Source of the DNA: Stenotrophomonas terrae | GTDB taxonomy: Bacteria; Pseudomonadota; Gammaproteobacteria; Xanthomonadales; Xanthomonadaceae | Direction of reading: 5' to 3' | NCBI RefSeq assembly: GCF_001431465.1 | Contig: NZ_LDJJ01000051.1 | Span: forward strand, 1-64,000 | Length of the DNA: 64,000 nucleotides | Shown: piece by piece, positions 33,535 through 42,150 of the stretch | Layout of the letters: each line of letters starts with the position of its first letter | Position numbering within the stretch: the first letter of the stretch is position 1 | The notes under the pieces: model-generated | What the model was told of the DNA's origin: nothing | What the model saw: the letters and a program-made list of their open reading frames with translations, nothing else | Databases searched by the model: none | Made by a program: the position numbers and the translations under genes

Positions 33535-34292
33535 CAGACCTCCGCCGGCAGCTCAATACGGCCGAAGGGACCGAACATCGGATCTTCGGCCGTCTCGATA
33601 TCGAACATGGCACTACCAGACAGCGGCAGTTCGCCGAATTCCGGATTGATCAGAGCCAGGGTGTCGAACGGGTTGAACTGCACGCGGTACAGGTGCATAC
33701 GCACGCGCTCACCGGTGACGGTGTTGACGCCGTTGAGGTACAGATAACGCTCGGGCGGCTGTGCGGTGAAGAACGGCAGCACGGTGAACGCGTCATGCTT
33801 GTACGCGGCCTTGAGCGGCTGGGTGAGGCTGCTGACATCGATGATCTGGATGATGCCGCTATGTGCACTCTCCAGGCGGTAGTCCTCACCCTCTTCCAGC
33901 GTGACTGGCGAGCCGTTGGAGTCGGTGAGCACCAGATCGGTCACGTTGGCCGGTTTGTCGAGCACGATGCGCGAGCCGGCGATCAGCCCTTCGGGCAATA
34001 CCTCGCTAGCCACCGAGGCGGCGCTGACGTTCTGCGGCGTGGCGTACAAGCCCAGCTGCAGGTTGTGCGGCGTGGCGTAGCGCAGCACGAGGTTCAGCTC
34101 CACGGTGGTGGACTGGCGCATACGCGCGGACTGCAGACGCTGGCCACTGAAGGTTTCAGTGCGGTCGGCGTTCTCGGTGTTGAAGCGCACTTCGCACGAG
34201 GACTGGTCGCCGACCCAGATCAGATTGGTCGGCTTGCCACCGGCCTGGCGGGTGCCCAGTTCGATGCGGCCCTGGAAGGAAAAGTCTTTCAT
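33534..34292 (-). CDS. Major tail tube protein (gpV-like)
   Basis: The 252-residue, beta-rich protein lies between the gpZ-like gene and the chaperone pair. GGAGATT stands before ATG 34292. It is of the right size for a siphovirus tube subunit, with an N-terminal FSFQGRIELGTR start and a C-terminal FGRIELPAEV. Beta-strand content is even throughout. Direct family homology was not established. Confidence 0.72.
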   Translation of the reverse strand: MKDFSFQGRIELGTRQAGGKPTNLIWVGDQSSCEVRFNTENADRTETFSGQRLQSARMRQSTTVELNLVLRYATPHNLQLGLYATPQNVSAASVASEVLPEGLIAGSRIVLDKPANVTDLVLTDSNGSPVTLEEGEDYRLESAHSGIIQIIDVSSLTQPLKAAYKHDAFTVLPFFTAQPPERYLYLNGVNTVTGERVRMHLYRVQFNPFDTLALINPEFGELPLSGSAMFDIETAEDPMFGPFGRIELPAEV

Positions 34293-34338
34293 GTTTGTGA
34301 ATCTCCGGTGGTGCCGGCACCGCCGGCTTGGTTGTGGG

Positions 34339-34956
34339 TCAGTAGTCGTAGCTGGCGAGCAGGCGGGACATTTCGTTGCGAAGAACTGAGCGGGCGTAGT
34401 CGAGCAGTCGTTCGGGCCGGCGCCCCTGAGCCAGCATCTGCGCGACGGTGGAGCGGTAGAGCACTTCGACGCGTTGACGCTTCTGGCCCCTGTAGCGGCC
34501 CGCCTTCATCTGCACTCTGTCGCCGTAGCGTTCGACGGCTTGCGGATTTCCGCCCAACATGCGGGCGATGAACGCACCTTCTTCCAGCTGCCGGCTGCCG
34601 CGGTACACGCTGTAGCTGACGCCCTTGCGTACCTGGCGCCCGCTGAAATTCAGCAAGCCGATACCGCGTTTCCATTGGCCAACCAGCCGAACGCCCGCAG
34701 CACGCGCGGTGCTGCCGCCGACGACGGCGCAGCGCAGGTTGTCGCGGATGCGAGCAGCCGGCAGGTTATATTCCGCCTGGATATCGCGGCGCGCTTCTAC
34801 CGGCAGGCGCCGTGCCAGCGTCTGGATCGCGCGCTCCTGCAGCCACGGCAGGCGGTCATCAAGCCGCGTGAGTGCCTGCTGGATATCCAGCGCACCCTGC
34901 AGGTCGAAACCCACCCCCGTGGTGCGCCCGCGATTGGCGGCGACGGTGGCGGCCAT
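34339..34956 (-). CDS. Minor tail protein Z-like (gpZ)
   Basis: The 205-residue, very Arg-rich protein has the pattern EYNLPAARIRDNL and a C-terminal LASYDY, which fit the prophage minor tail protein Z family (PF06763). It is involved in head-tail joining and tail assembly. ATG 34956 overlaps the preceding stop as ATGA. Confidence 0.75.
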   Translation of the reverse strand: MAATVAANRGRTTGVGFDLQGALDIQQALTRLDDRLPWLQERAIQTLARRLPVEARRDIQAEYNLPAARIRDNLRCAVVGGSTARAAGVRLVGQWKRGIGLLNFSGRQVRKGVSYSVYRGSRQLEEGAFIARMLGGNPQAVERYGDRVQMKAGRYRGQKRQRVEVLYRSTVAQMLAQGRRPERLLDYARSVLRNEMSRLLASYDY

Positions 34957-35399
34957 CAGCGGCGGTATCCGGTGGTGAAGGTGACTTCCGCCGCGACCAC
35001 CGGCAGACCTTCCGGCCGGTCGAGAAACACAGTACCGGCATACAGAGGCAGCAACGCGCCGCAGGCCAGCATCTCGCCTGCCTGCAGGCGGTCGGCCATA
35101 GCATGGAACAAGCGTTCGACATCGTCCGCGCCGTCGTACACCGTGCCGAGTGCGCCGCTAAGCGTTGCCGGCAACACGAATTCGACCACACCCTCAACGG
35201 CCACCGAGCCGACTACCTCCCCTGCCCGCTTGGCTACGATGGCCACCGTGCATTGAGGCTCGGTGGGAATTCCGCCCTGGCTGCGCTCCGCTTTGACGTG
35301 CTTGCCCAGGTCCGTGACGAACCCGTTGTCGACGGTGATTCGGGCCAGTTCATTCCGCACCTGCTCGACGATGGCTTTAACGCGGACCGGATCAGCCAT
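34956..35399 (-). CDS. Tail terminator-like protein (gpU position)
   Basis: The 147-residue protein has a mixed alpha/beta pattern with hydrophobic strands (CTVAIVAKRAG, VVEFVLPATLSG) and a C-terminal AAEVTFTTGYRR. Position next to the gpZ-like and FII-like genes and the size suggest the tail-terminator/completion protein, but the family match is not secure. It overlaps the upstream gene by eight bases. Confidence 0.55.
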   Translation of the reverse strand: MADPVRVKAIVEQVRNELARITVDNGFVTDLGKHVKAERSQGGIPTEPQCTVAIVAKRAGEVVGSVAVEGVVEFVLPATLSGALGTVYDGADDVERLFHAMADRLQAGEMLACGALLPLYAGTVFLDRPEGLPVVAAEVTFTTGYRR

Positions 35400-35709
35400 G
35401 CAGCACCGCCGTGACGGCAAAGCCGTCGTCCTCGTGCCCCGGATTCTCCACCGGCAGCTGGTGCACGCCGACCTGGTCTTCCCATACAACCACGTCACCC
35501 TGCGCGGGCGACCACTGCGCACGCATGAAGATGGCCGTAGTCATGCGACCCACCACCTGGCCGTAGTCGCCGATGCGGGAGGCCGCGCGATTGATGATGA
35601 GCCGCACCGGCACTGCCTGGGCACCGGCTCGCGATACCTTGCCATCGCACCCGAACTCATCGAAGAGATCTGCGTGCATGGCGGCGATATCCCTGTGATC
35701 GAAGCTCAC
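35392..35709 (-). CDS. Head-tail joining protein (FII-like)
   Basis: The protein has 105 residues. GTG 35709 overlaps the Rz stop as GTGA; the frame extends seven residues upstream, where the start is less likely. It starts SFDHRDIAAMHADLFDEFG and ends in a beta-rich region, as the ATP-binding-cassette-like/FII connector family of lambdoid phages does. It lies directly after the lysis genes, an unusual place for it. Confidence 0.58.
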   Translation of the reverse strand: MSFDHRDIAAMHADLFDEFGCDGKVSRAGAQAVPVRLIINRAASRIGDYGQVVGRMTTAIFMRAQWSPAQGDVVVWEDQVGVHQLPVENPGHEDDGFAVTAVLHG

Positions 35710-36203
35710 TGCACACCCCCAGCAGCACACAAACGCGCGAAGGCCTGAAGACCTGCTACTTTCGCGTCGCAGGCAGCTGCGGCTCCAATAATTCGGCCCG
35801 CACTTTCTGCGCGGTCTGCTGCGGCGTCATCAGCGAGGGCGGCGGCTGCGGTGGCTGCGGACAGTTCGCTGGTAGCGACTGCGGCTTGCCAACGCTGGTG
35901 CAGCCGGAGGTTGCCATCACGCAGACCAGCAACGACACGATCAGATGCAGTTTGCGCATCGGCTTTGTCCTTCTCGTATTGAGCGGCCAGCGCGTTCGCC
36001 TTGGCGGCGTTGGCACGCTCGGTGGCTATGACAGTGTTGGCCTGGGCCAACTCTGCACGTGCGCTGTCGCGTTCGCTATTTGCCGCGTCACGGGCGGCGG
36101 TGGCGTTGTCTGCGGCACGGTGGGCGATGGAGACGCTACCGCGCTGCCACACAACCACAGCAACCAGAACCAAGATGATGGCGGTGATGATGCGCATGAT
36201 CAT
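35706..36203 (-). CDS. Rz-like spanin, inner-membrane subunit
   Basis: The 165-residue protein has an N-terminal transmembrane helix (about 4-22) and a long Ala/Glu/Gln-rich coiled coil (residues 25-130). A typical LQAFARLC segment follows near the C-terminus. ATG 36203 overlaps the endolysin stop as ATGA. The Rz1 gene is embedded in another frame, as in lambda. Rz and Rz1 bridge both membranes and fuse them at the end of lysis. Confidence 0.85.
   Translation of the reverse strand: MIMRIITAIILVLVAVVVWQRGSVSIAHRAADNATAARDAANSERDSARAELAQANTVIATERANAAKANALAAQYEKDKADAQTASDRVVAGLRDGNLRLHQRWQAAVATSELSAATAAAALADDAAADRAESAGRIIGAAAACDAKVAGLQAFARLCAAGGVQ
35756..35959 (-). CDS. Rz1-like spanin lipoprotein, nested in Rz
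   Basis: The 67-residue protein is wholly nested in the Rz gene in another frame. It has a lipoprotein signal ending in ATSGC and a Pro-rich mature part (CPQPPQPPP), as expected for the outer-membrane spanin subunit. Start chosen at ATG 35959 (MRKLHLIVSLLV). Confidence 0.85.
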   Translation of the reverse strand: MRKLHLIVSLLVCVMATSGCTSVGKPQSLPANCPQPPQPPPSLMTPQQTAQKVRAELLEPQLPATRK

Positions 36204-36754
36204 TCGACACCTGCGGTGCACAACTTCACTTCTGCCTGCCTGCGATTGGCCAGCCCTTGCACGAAGCGCATTTCGGCCTTGCCATTGGGAAGGGTTCGCC
36301 CCGTGCGCACGTAACTCCACACCGGGCGACCATCGGCATCGATGGCCAGTCGGTTACAACCAATTGCCCAGCTGCCCTTGTTCCAGTGCTGCATGGCCAC
36401 GCTGCCGCAGGTGGCTGTAGCGCCCATGTTCCAGGCATGCGAAGTAGCCGCGTCAAATACGCTTTGCGGCGGCGTGCGAGTGAAGCACTTCAACAACTGC
36501 CGCTGCACCATGATGAGCGCAGCGCGCTGCTCGCTTTCGCACTTCTCCACGCTCCATTGCTCACCCACCACAATGGGCGTACTGGTGATATGCCGCGTGA
36601 GGCCATCACAAACCGTGGGCAAGCCACCGGCCAACTTGTCCGCAAAGACAGTGGTGATCAGATTACCGCTGCTTTCCCACAGCGACAGGAACGCTACGAT
36701 GAGCAGCGAGCCAAACACTAGCCCAACGCGGCCCGTGGGTGCCTTATCAGACAT
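36200..36754 (-). CDS. SAR endolysin (GH24 lysozyme-like)
   Basis: The 184-residue protein has a weakly hydrophobic N-terminal signal-anchor-release segment (about 8-26) and then WESSGN, with the catalytic Glu. About 20 residues further TVCDGLT holds the Thr of the GH24 E-x8-D/C-x5-T triad, though spacing is not classical. Several cysteines could drive SAR disulfide rearrangement. The protein degrades murein at lysis. It overlaps the holin gene by eight bases. Confidence 0.8.
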   Translation of the reverse strand: MSDKAPTGRVGLVFGSLLIVAFLSLWESSGNLITTVFADKLAGGLPTVCDGLTRHITSTPIVVGEQWSVEKCESEQRAALIMVQRQLLKCFTRTPPQSVFDAATSHAWNMGATATCGSVAMQHWNKGSWAIGCNRLAIDADGRPVWSYVRTGRTLPNGKAEMRFVQGLANRRQAEVKLCTAGVE

Positions 36755-37085
36755 TGCTCTCTCCCTTCTTGCGCAGCACGGCCATGCGCACGGCATGCTC
36801 TTCAAGTTCACGCACTTCACGCGCCGCATCTGAGATGCGCTGCCGCTCATCAGCAGCCGCCTGGCGCTCATCGGCCGCTTCCTGCCGCCTGTTGGAGCGA
36901 CGCGTGTAGAGCATCTGGATCAGCATCGACACCGCTGCGAGCACGAGACCACCCAAGGCCGCCACTTCGTTGACAGTGAGGCCACCGATCAGAAACACGG
37001 CACCACCGCCGAAGACGGTGACCTTGTTCGCAGCGGTTGCAATTGTTGCGTCAGTCGCCATCTCGGCCAGTTCTCGCATGCCCAC
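36747..37085 (-). CDS. Holin (small membrane protein)
   Basis: The 112-residue protein has two hydrophobic helices (about 21-39 and 44-62), then a highly charged helical C-terminus with Arg/Glu repeats. This is the layout of a class II holin. GTG 37085 with AGGGGG six bases upstream is preferred; ATG 37079 is possible. It precedes the endolysin and spanin genes. It forms membrane lesions that trigger lysis. Confidence 0.75.
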   Translation of the reverse strand: MGMRELAEMATDATIATAANKVTVFGGGAVFLIGGLTVNEVAALGGLVLAAVSMLIQMLYTRRSNRRQEAADERQAAADERQRISDAAREVRELEEHAVRMAVLRKKGESNV

Positions 37086-37166
37086 GGTATGCCCCCTGTA
37101 TCCGGTTCAAAGCCCCACCACCGCGCACGGCATCCCGCCTTTCATGTGCGCGGTGGTGGGCGTTAC

Positions 37167-38201
37167 TCACGCCTTCTTGCCCTTGATCAACACCTTGGGA
37201 CGGGTGCAGTAGTTGAGGGCGTTCATCTGCGCTTCCAGGTGGCGTCCCTTGCCGTTCGCAGTGGGGTACTGCTTGGCATAGCGCGGCAGGCCGATGGTGT
37301 TGACGGTTTCTTCGTAGTCCGCTGGGGCGTACACGGTGCGCCACAGGCCGGGCACGCCAACCGGGAAGATGTGGCAGGCGTTGGTGTCGATGAAGCTGGT
37401 ATCGCCGACCTTGCCTCGATAGTTCTCGAAGATGATGCCGCCGAACTCGAACACACCGTAGACCGTCCCGCTCGGGGTGACATAGCCCCCGCGCAGCACC
37501 TGTGCCATCGGCGTGCCCTTGTAGGACTCGATCACATCCGGGTGCTTGAGCAGCGCGTCGAAGAAGTCATCACCGCACTCGGCGAAGATGGTGCGCACTG
37601 CAATGCCGCCAAGGTTGTTGGCGATCTTGCGTACAATCTGCGCACACTTCTCGCGCAGTTCTCCGGCAACCGGATTGGCCTCAGTCAGCTTGAAGTTGAC
37701 TTCGGCTTCCTGCGCCACGCCGAACTCGGTGAACAGGTTGTAGAGCGTGGTGCCATCGGCATTGAGGATGAGACCCTTCAACGCACCAACGCGCTGATAC
37801 TCCAGCGTGGGGTCGAGCTTCCAGCTCACATGCTGCTGCAACTTAGAACTGACGCGATCCTGCAACACTTCCAATTGGTTGGTGGTGCCGAACGCACGCA
37901 CACCCTGCACGCTATCGGCGGCAATGAAGTCATCCACCTGGTAGTGCGGAATGACCAACTGGCGCATTTTACGTTTGCCGCTGGTGGCAGGCTCACCCGG
38001 GCCGCCACGCGGCGACGGATTGACCAGCTTCAGTTCACCGTTGTTTTCTTCAATGGCGATGCTGGTGGTGGGTACGCCTTCTTCCTGCCAGCCAGCCACC
38101 TCGCCAGCGCGGCCGGGAACGAACGGAAGGTTGTTGATGGCATCGGTAAGGGAAACGACACTGAAGGCGTCGCCATTGAATACATCGGACATCTGCTGCA
38201 T
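37167..38201 (-). CDS. Major capsid protein (lambda gpE-like)
   Basis: The protein has 344 residues. ATG 38201 has a strong AAGGAG eight bases upstream. The sequence has DAINNLPFVPGR and a Gly/Tyr-rich loop region in the middle (ESYKGTPMAQVL and FEFGGIIFENYRG), as in the gpE family (PF03864). It is preceded by the decoration gene and followed by lysis genes instead of the usual FI/FII pair. It forms the T=7 capsid. Confidence 0.9.
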   Translation of the reverse strand: MQQMSDVFNGDAFSVVSLTDAINNLPFVPGRAGEVAGWQEEGVPTTSIAIEENNGELKLVNPSPRGGPGEPATSGKRKMRQLVIPHYQVDDFIAADSVQGVRAFGTTNQLEVLQDRVSSKLQQHVSWKLDPTLEYQRVGALKGLILNADGTTLYNLFTEFGVAQEAEVNFKLTEANPVAGELREKCAQIVRKIANNLGGIAVRTIFAECGDDFFDALLKHPDVIESYKGTPMAQVLRGGYVTPSGTVYGVFEFGGIIFENYRGKVGDTSFIDTNACHIFPVGVPGLWRTVYAPADYEETVNTIGLPRYAKQYPTANGKGRHLEAQMNALNYCTRPKVLIKGKKA

Positions 38202-38218
38202 GGGATTGGCTCCTTGGA

Positions 38219-38584
38219 TCAGCGCAGGACGACGCCCAGCTCGGCGAGCTGTGCAATCGCGGCAGTTTTCTGCGGCACGGTGACGCCGGCCGGCCAGATG
38301 AGCGCATCCGCCTTGACTTCGGCGGCACGCGCGATGGCCACGGCGGCGGTATCCGCATCGGTGGCGTTGGTGTTGGCCCACAGGATGCCGGTGGCCACTT
38401 CGCTACCATCATCAGCAGCAAGGTCCAACCCAACGGCTTCACCGCTGGCGGTGATGGTGCCAAGCACGGTGCCGGCCTCCAGGTTCTGGCCGCTGGCGAC
38501 GATGATGTTCTCGCGCGAATAGCTGCCGTTGCCCTCGGACAGCAGGAAATCGCCAGTGCGATTCTTCTCGGTCTGTTCGTTCAT
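38219..38584 (-). CDS. Head decoration protein (gpD-like)
   Basis: The 121-residue protein has a Gly-rich beta core (ASGQNLEAGTVLG) and an alpha/beta pattern typical of lambda gpD trimers, which stabilise the expanded capsid. It lies between the protease/scaffold and capsid genes, as in lambda. Confidence 0.85.
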   Translation of the reverse strand: MNEQTEKNRTGDFLLSEGNGSYSRENIIVASGQNLEAGTVLGTITASGEAVGLDLAADDGSEVATGILWANTNATDADTAAVAIARAAEVKADALIWPAGVTVPQKTAAIAQLAELGVVLR

Positions 38585-38596
38585 GAGTATGTGCCC

Positions 38597-39055
38597 TTAC
38601 TTGGCGGTTGCGGCCGCGCGACGGGCGTACACGTCGCGCGTGCTGAGGCGGTGAGTTGCGACCGCCGCACTGCCGGCATCGGCCGGGCGGGCGTGCGCCG
38701 CAGCCGGCGGGGTGTCGGCGCTGATGGCATCCAGGGTGATGCCGCGATCCGATGCGGCCTTCAGCAGTGACATAGCGAACGCCTCGGGCGTTGCACCGCC
38801 GTCGATGGCCGCCTGCATCTGTGCTTCAAAGCCCTTGCGGGTGAGCGCCGTGATGGCCGCAATGCGGGTACGTTCACCGGCGACGGCTTCGTTGGTAGCG
38901 GCAGCGCGGCCTTCTTCCACACCTGCGGCACGGGCGGTGGCTACCGCATCGTCGTTGCTTGCGATGATGATCTGGTCGGCGGAATGACCCGCAGCCAGGG
39001 CCTTGCGCAGGTCGTCGGTGGTCGAAACCGTGACCTGCCCTTTGGTGTTACCCAT
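38597..39055 (-). CDS. Nested scaffold protein (Nu3-like)
   Basis: An internal ATG at 39055 (codon 280 of the protease gene) has GAGGAA nine bases upstream and would give a separate 152-residue Ala/Glu-rich helical protein with the same C-terminus as the protease. Lambda produces Nu3 scaffold in the same way from within gene C. Production is inferred. Confidence 0.5.
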   Translation of the reverse strand: MGNTKGQVTVSTTDDLRKALAAGHSADQIIIASNDDAVATARAAGVEEGRAAATNEAVAGERTRIAAITALTRKGFEAQMQAAIDGGATPEAFAMSLLKAASDRGITLDAISADTPPAAAHARPADAGSAAVATHRLSTRDVYARRAAATAK

Positions 39056-39892
39056 GGGCTTGTTCCTCGTGGATTTGCTGGCAGAGCCGGCCAGTTCGGC
39101 GATCACGGACTCAAGTGAGCCGATGCGGTCGGCCATGCCGGCCTTTACTGCTGAGGCGCCCACCAACACACCGCCCTTGCCGAAATCGGCAAGCACGGTA
39201 TCGGCGGTCACGCTGCGATTCTTTGCGACGGCAGACACGAACACTTCTGCCAGCGCGTCCACCATCACCTGAGCCTTGCTGCGGCCGTCATCGGTGGCGG
39301 GGTCAATGCGCTTGTCGGGCGACTGGCTGGAGACGATTTCGATACTGCGCACGCCGGTCTTTGCATCGCGTTCGCTGGTGTCCTGGTAGGACATGACGAC
39401 GCCGATGGAACCGAGCAGTGCGGTTTCGGAGATGACGATTTCGCTGCATGCAGATGCAAGCCAATAGCCGGCTGATGCAACCAACCCACCACCGTATGCG
39501 GTGATGGGCTTGATGGCAGTGCCGGCGGCGATCATGTCGGCCAGTTCGTTGATGCTGGTGGCGGTGCCGCCCGGGGTGTCGAAATCAAGGACGATGCCCT
39601 TGATATACGGGTTGTCCAGTGCGGCCTGGATGTCGGTAGCAAGCACCTGCGTGCTGGTGGCGCCACTGATCTCGGTGAAGATGTTGGCGTAACGGAACAC
39701 CGGGCCAGTGACGGGAATGATGGCCACGCCATCGCGCACGCTTACGTGCCGTGCGTTGTCCAACGGCCGGCCCATGCGCGATTGTAGGGCTTCGGGGTCA
39801 CCGTAGCGCTGCGCAATGTTGAGCACGTTTTCCAGCGCCTCGCGCTGGATGAGCCACGGCTGGGACGCAGCAAGCTCAAATGCCTTGCTCAT
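38597..39892 (-). CDS. Prohead protease (S49, lambda gpC-like) with scaffold domain
   Basis: The 431-residue protein has an S49 serine peptidase domain (residues 1-275) with the catalytic Ser140 in VASAGYW and the GSIGV motif about 22 residues later. Its C-terminal 150 residues are Ala-rich and helical like a scaffold. It cleaves the scaffold during prohead assembly. ATG 39892 overlaps the portal stop as ATGA. Confidence 0.9.
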   Translation of the reverse strand: MSKAFELAASQPWLIQREALENVLNIAQRYGDPEALQSRMGRPLDNARHVSVRDGVAIIPVTGPVFRYANIFTEISGATSTQVLATDIQAALDNPYIKGIVLDFDTPGGTATSINELADMIAAGTAIKPITAYGGGLVASAGYWLASACSEIVISETALLGSIGVVMSYQDTSERDAKTGVRSIEIVSSQSPDKRIDPATDDGRSKAQVMVDALAEVFVSAVAKNRSVTADTVLADFGKGGVLVGASAVKAGMADRIGSLESVIAELAGSASKSTRNKPMGNTKGQVTVSTTDDLRKALAAGHSADQIIIASNDDAVATARAAGVEEGRAAATNEAVAGERTRIAAITALTRKGFEAQMQAAIDGGATPEAFAMSLLKAASDRGITLDAISADTPPAAAHARPADAGSAAVATHRLSTRDVYARRAAATAK

Positions 39893-41523
39893 TGGTTGTT
39901 CCTCTTGTCGTTGCCTGCTTCACCTTCGTCATCCGCCGAAGCCGCGGACGGCGCCGCTGCCGTTCGCTGCTGCGGAACCGGCAAGCCGTAGTCGCGGCGC
40001 AGGTTCACTTCGCGTGCGCGCTGCGCGATGACGCCGGCCCAGTCCTCGCCCGAGGACGCAGCGGTTTCCATGGCTTCGTTGCTGGTGCCGTTCTCGATGC
40101 GAAGCTTTGCGGCACGCGCTTCCTTTTCCTCATCCATCGAGCCCTTAGCAGGGCCGATCCAGATGGAGCGCGACCAGGCACGGCGACGGATTGGATCGGC
40201 ATAGCCGGGCAGGCTGATGCGGCCGGCGGCAACTTCTTCATCAAGCAGCAGGCCGTAGAGCGGCTGGCAGAACTGCTGCACCAGGCACCAGCGGCGCAAA
40301 TTGAAGAAGCGCCACGCTTCGAGCATGGCGGCACGGGCGGCGGAGTAGCTGCTGTTGAATTGCAGCAGCAGCACATCGAGCGGGATTTCCAGCGTGGCGC
40401 CGATCTGCTTCACAACAGCGGTGAAGAACGGATCGAAGTTGACGTTGGGCCGCGCGGGGTTGGTGTCATGTACCTTTTCGCCGGGCGCGAGATCCACCAC
40501 GGCACCATTGCCAAGTGCAACGGAACCATCGTCTGCCGGGTCATCCAGCACAGGAAGCGGGCTGCCGTTCTCGTCGGTCTCGCCTTCGCCCGCACGTTCA
40601 ATGAACACGGTGAACATGGCGCTGATGACGGCTGCCATCAGCTCAGCATCGCCATAGCGGTCGAGCTGCTTGAGAGGCTCCAGCACCGGCGCCAGGTACG
40701 GCACACCGCGCAGTTGGCCCGGGCGTTCCTTGTCGTTCCATACCTGCAACACGCGGCGGCGCCCCGTGGCACCGCCATGGAACGCGTAATACGCCCACGT
40801 GGGCGCAGCCATGCCGCTGTTGTCGCCGGGATGCGTGCTGCGCACCCAACAGCCCATGGGCGTTGCGCCGCGCACTTCAATGCCGTCGCTGCATGTTGGC
40901 GTGTCGCCCGCATCGTTGGGATTGCTGATGCGGGCAGCCTCAATGAGCTGCACCTTCAACTGCACTACGCCACCGGCACGCACTTCACCGGGTGTGAGCG
41001 CGAATACATCACCGCCGGCCATGGCCGACATCAGGCTCAGCGACTGCAAGCCGTAAATGTCGAAGGACGATTCGATGTCGCACTCGGCAGGATCTTCCGC
41101 CCAGCTCTCCCAGCGCGTACGCAGGATGCGGTTGTATTCCTCACCCTGCTCCTGGCTGATGCCAAGCGCTTCAAAATCTACTGACGGGCGGCACATCAGG
41201 CCGGTGCCCACCACGCTGGTGCGGCTGCGAACGATGGCGGCGCGAGCGATTGGCGAGTTGCGGATGGCATCGAAGCTGCGCGCCCGCAGCACGTTCAGTT
41301 CATAGCGCGGGTTGTCACTGCGAGGGCTGCCGGCGGCTGGATTCCACGACGACATGCTGCGCAGCATGCGCGAGGCACCACGGTGCCTTGTTTCCTGCAC
41401 GGCTGGCATGGATGCACTGGGGCCGTCCGCCTGCTGCACGGCCGCGCGCACGGCCGCGCGCACGGCGCGATCCAACTGCACGGCACCATGTAAACGCTCG
41501 CGGGCAGTTGCTGCGGTACCCAT
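39889..41523 (-). CDS. Portal protein (lambda gpB-like)
   Basis: The 544-residue protein contains NPRYELNVLRARSFDAIRN, typical for lambda-family portals (Phage_portal_2), and the AELMAAVISAMFTVFIE crown helix. The C-terminal segment has QFNSSYSAARAAMLEAWRFF, a well-known portal signature. Twelve copies form the DNA channel. Its start adjoins the gpW stop. Confidence 0.93.
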   Translation of the reverse strand: MGTAATARERLHGAVQLDRAVRAAVRAAVQQADGPSASMPAVQETRHRGASRMLRSMSSWNPAAGSPRSDNPRYELNVLRARSFDAIRNSPIARAAIVRSRTSVVGTGLMCRPSVDFEALGISQEQGEEYNRILRTRWESWAEDPAECDIESSFDIYGLQSLSLMSAMAGGDVFALTPGEVRAGGVVQLKVQLIEAARISNPNDAGDTPTCSDGIEVRGATPMGCWVRSTHPGDNSGMAAPTWAYYAFHGGATGRRRVLQVWNDKERPGQLRGVPYLAPVLEPLKQLDRYGDAELMAAVISAMFTVFIERAGEGETDENGSPLPVLDDPADDGSVALGNGAVVDLAPGEKVHDTNPARPNVNFDPFFTAVVKQIGATLEIPLDVLLLQFNSSYSAARAAMLEAWRFFNLRRWCLVQQFCQPLYGLLLDEEVAAGRISLPGYADPIRRRAWSRSIWIGPAKGSMDEEKEARAAKLRIENGTSNEAMETAASSGEDWAGVIAQRAREVNLRRDYGLPVPQQRTAAAPSAASADDEGEAGNDKRNNQ

Positions 41524-41738
41524 CAGTGCGGCACCACGTAGGTGACACGTGAGCGGCGGGCGGCAGGCCCGGCCAGTTCGCGGCGCAACTGTGCGATGTA
41601 CGCATCCAGTTGCTTCATGCCTTCAACCGAATACTCGGTGCGCCGGTCGCCGAAGACAAACACGGTGCGCGTCTTGCCCGTGCGCCACGCATGGCGAACT
41701 GCAAGTGCTTCTTCGAGTTGTGTCTTGAGATCGGCCAT
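41523..41738 (-). CDS. Head-tail connector protein gpW-like
   Basis: The 71-residue protein (LKTQLEEALAVRHA at the start) closely resembles lambda gpW in length and the mixed helix/beta hairpin pattern. It is needed for DNA retention and head-tail joining. A strong hairpin lies 27-52 bases upstream of its start. The ribosome site is weak (GGAA). Confidence 0.88.
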   Translation of the reverse strand: MADLKTQLEEALAVRHAWRTGKTRTVFVFGDRRTEYSVEGMKQLDAYIAQLRRELAGPAARRSRVTYVVPH

Positions 41739-41764
41739 GGGTTCCAGTCGGTTGGCCGGGGCAC

Positions 41765-41790
41765 AAAAAACCCCGCGCAGTGGCGGGGTT
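41765..41790 (-). terminator. Rho-independent terminator before gpW
   Basis: On the minus strand the stem AACCCCGC (41783-41790) / GCGGGGTT (41769-41776) with a six-base loop is followed by six Ts (41765-41770). It ends the extra cassette and precedes gpW by 26 bases. Late transcription from terS would have to read through it or restart. Nothing else was seen in 41791-41871. Confidence 0.75.
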
Positions 41791-41871
41791 GATAGCGGCG
41801 AACCCTGCCGCTACCTCATTCTGGAAATATCGCGTGCGGACGCAACAACTAAGGCTTGCAAATTCACGGGC

Positions 41872-42150
41872 TCACTTGGACGGCGTCGCGAGTGCGCTGC
41901 TGCAGCGGTCGATAACTGTCTGCATGAACGGTTCAAACCGCCGTTCCTCACCTTGGCCGGAGGCATCATGTTTCACGGGAAACGCGCTGCAACAGACGCA
42001 AGCCGTATAGGCAAATTCGATGCACGCACCGCCATCGCTGGGTTTGACCTTGCGCGCCGGCATATTCCGCCAGCCGGAGCTGCGGCCGTCCTTCCAGACG
42101 AATCGCCAGACCAAGGGCCGCTGGCCTGCACATGTCGCGTTATTCGTCAT
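41872..42150 (-). CDS. Extra-cassette hypothetical protein 1
   Basis: The 92-residue protein starts with ATG 42150, preceded by AGGAG, and overlaps the upstream gene. It has a basic N-terminal half and four cysteines. Part of it is encoded by a parS-like palindrome (AFPVKH at 41969-41984). It is the last gene of the cassette before the terminator. No family was recognised. Confidence 0.5.
   Translation of the reverse strand: MTNNATCAGQRPLVWRFVWKDGRSSGWRNMPARKVKPSDGGACIEFAYTACVCCSAFPVKHDASGQGEERRFEPFMQTVIDRCSSALATPSK
41969..41984. repeat. parS-like palindrome copy 1
   Basis: TGTTTCACGGGAAACG differs from the canonical parS sequence TGTTTCACGTGAAACA at two positions (one central, one end). 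It lies in the coding region of the 92-residue protein. Confidence 0.7.
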
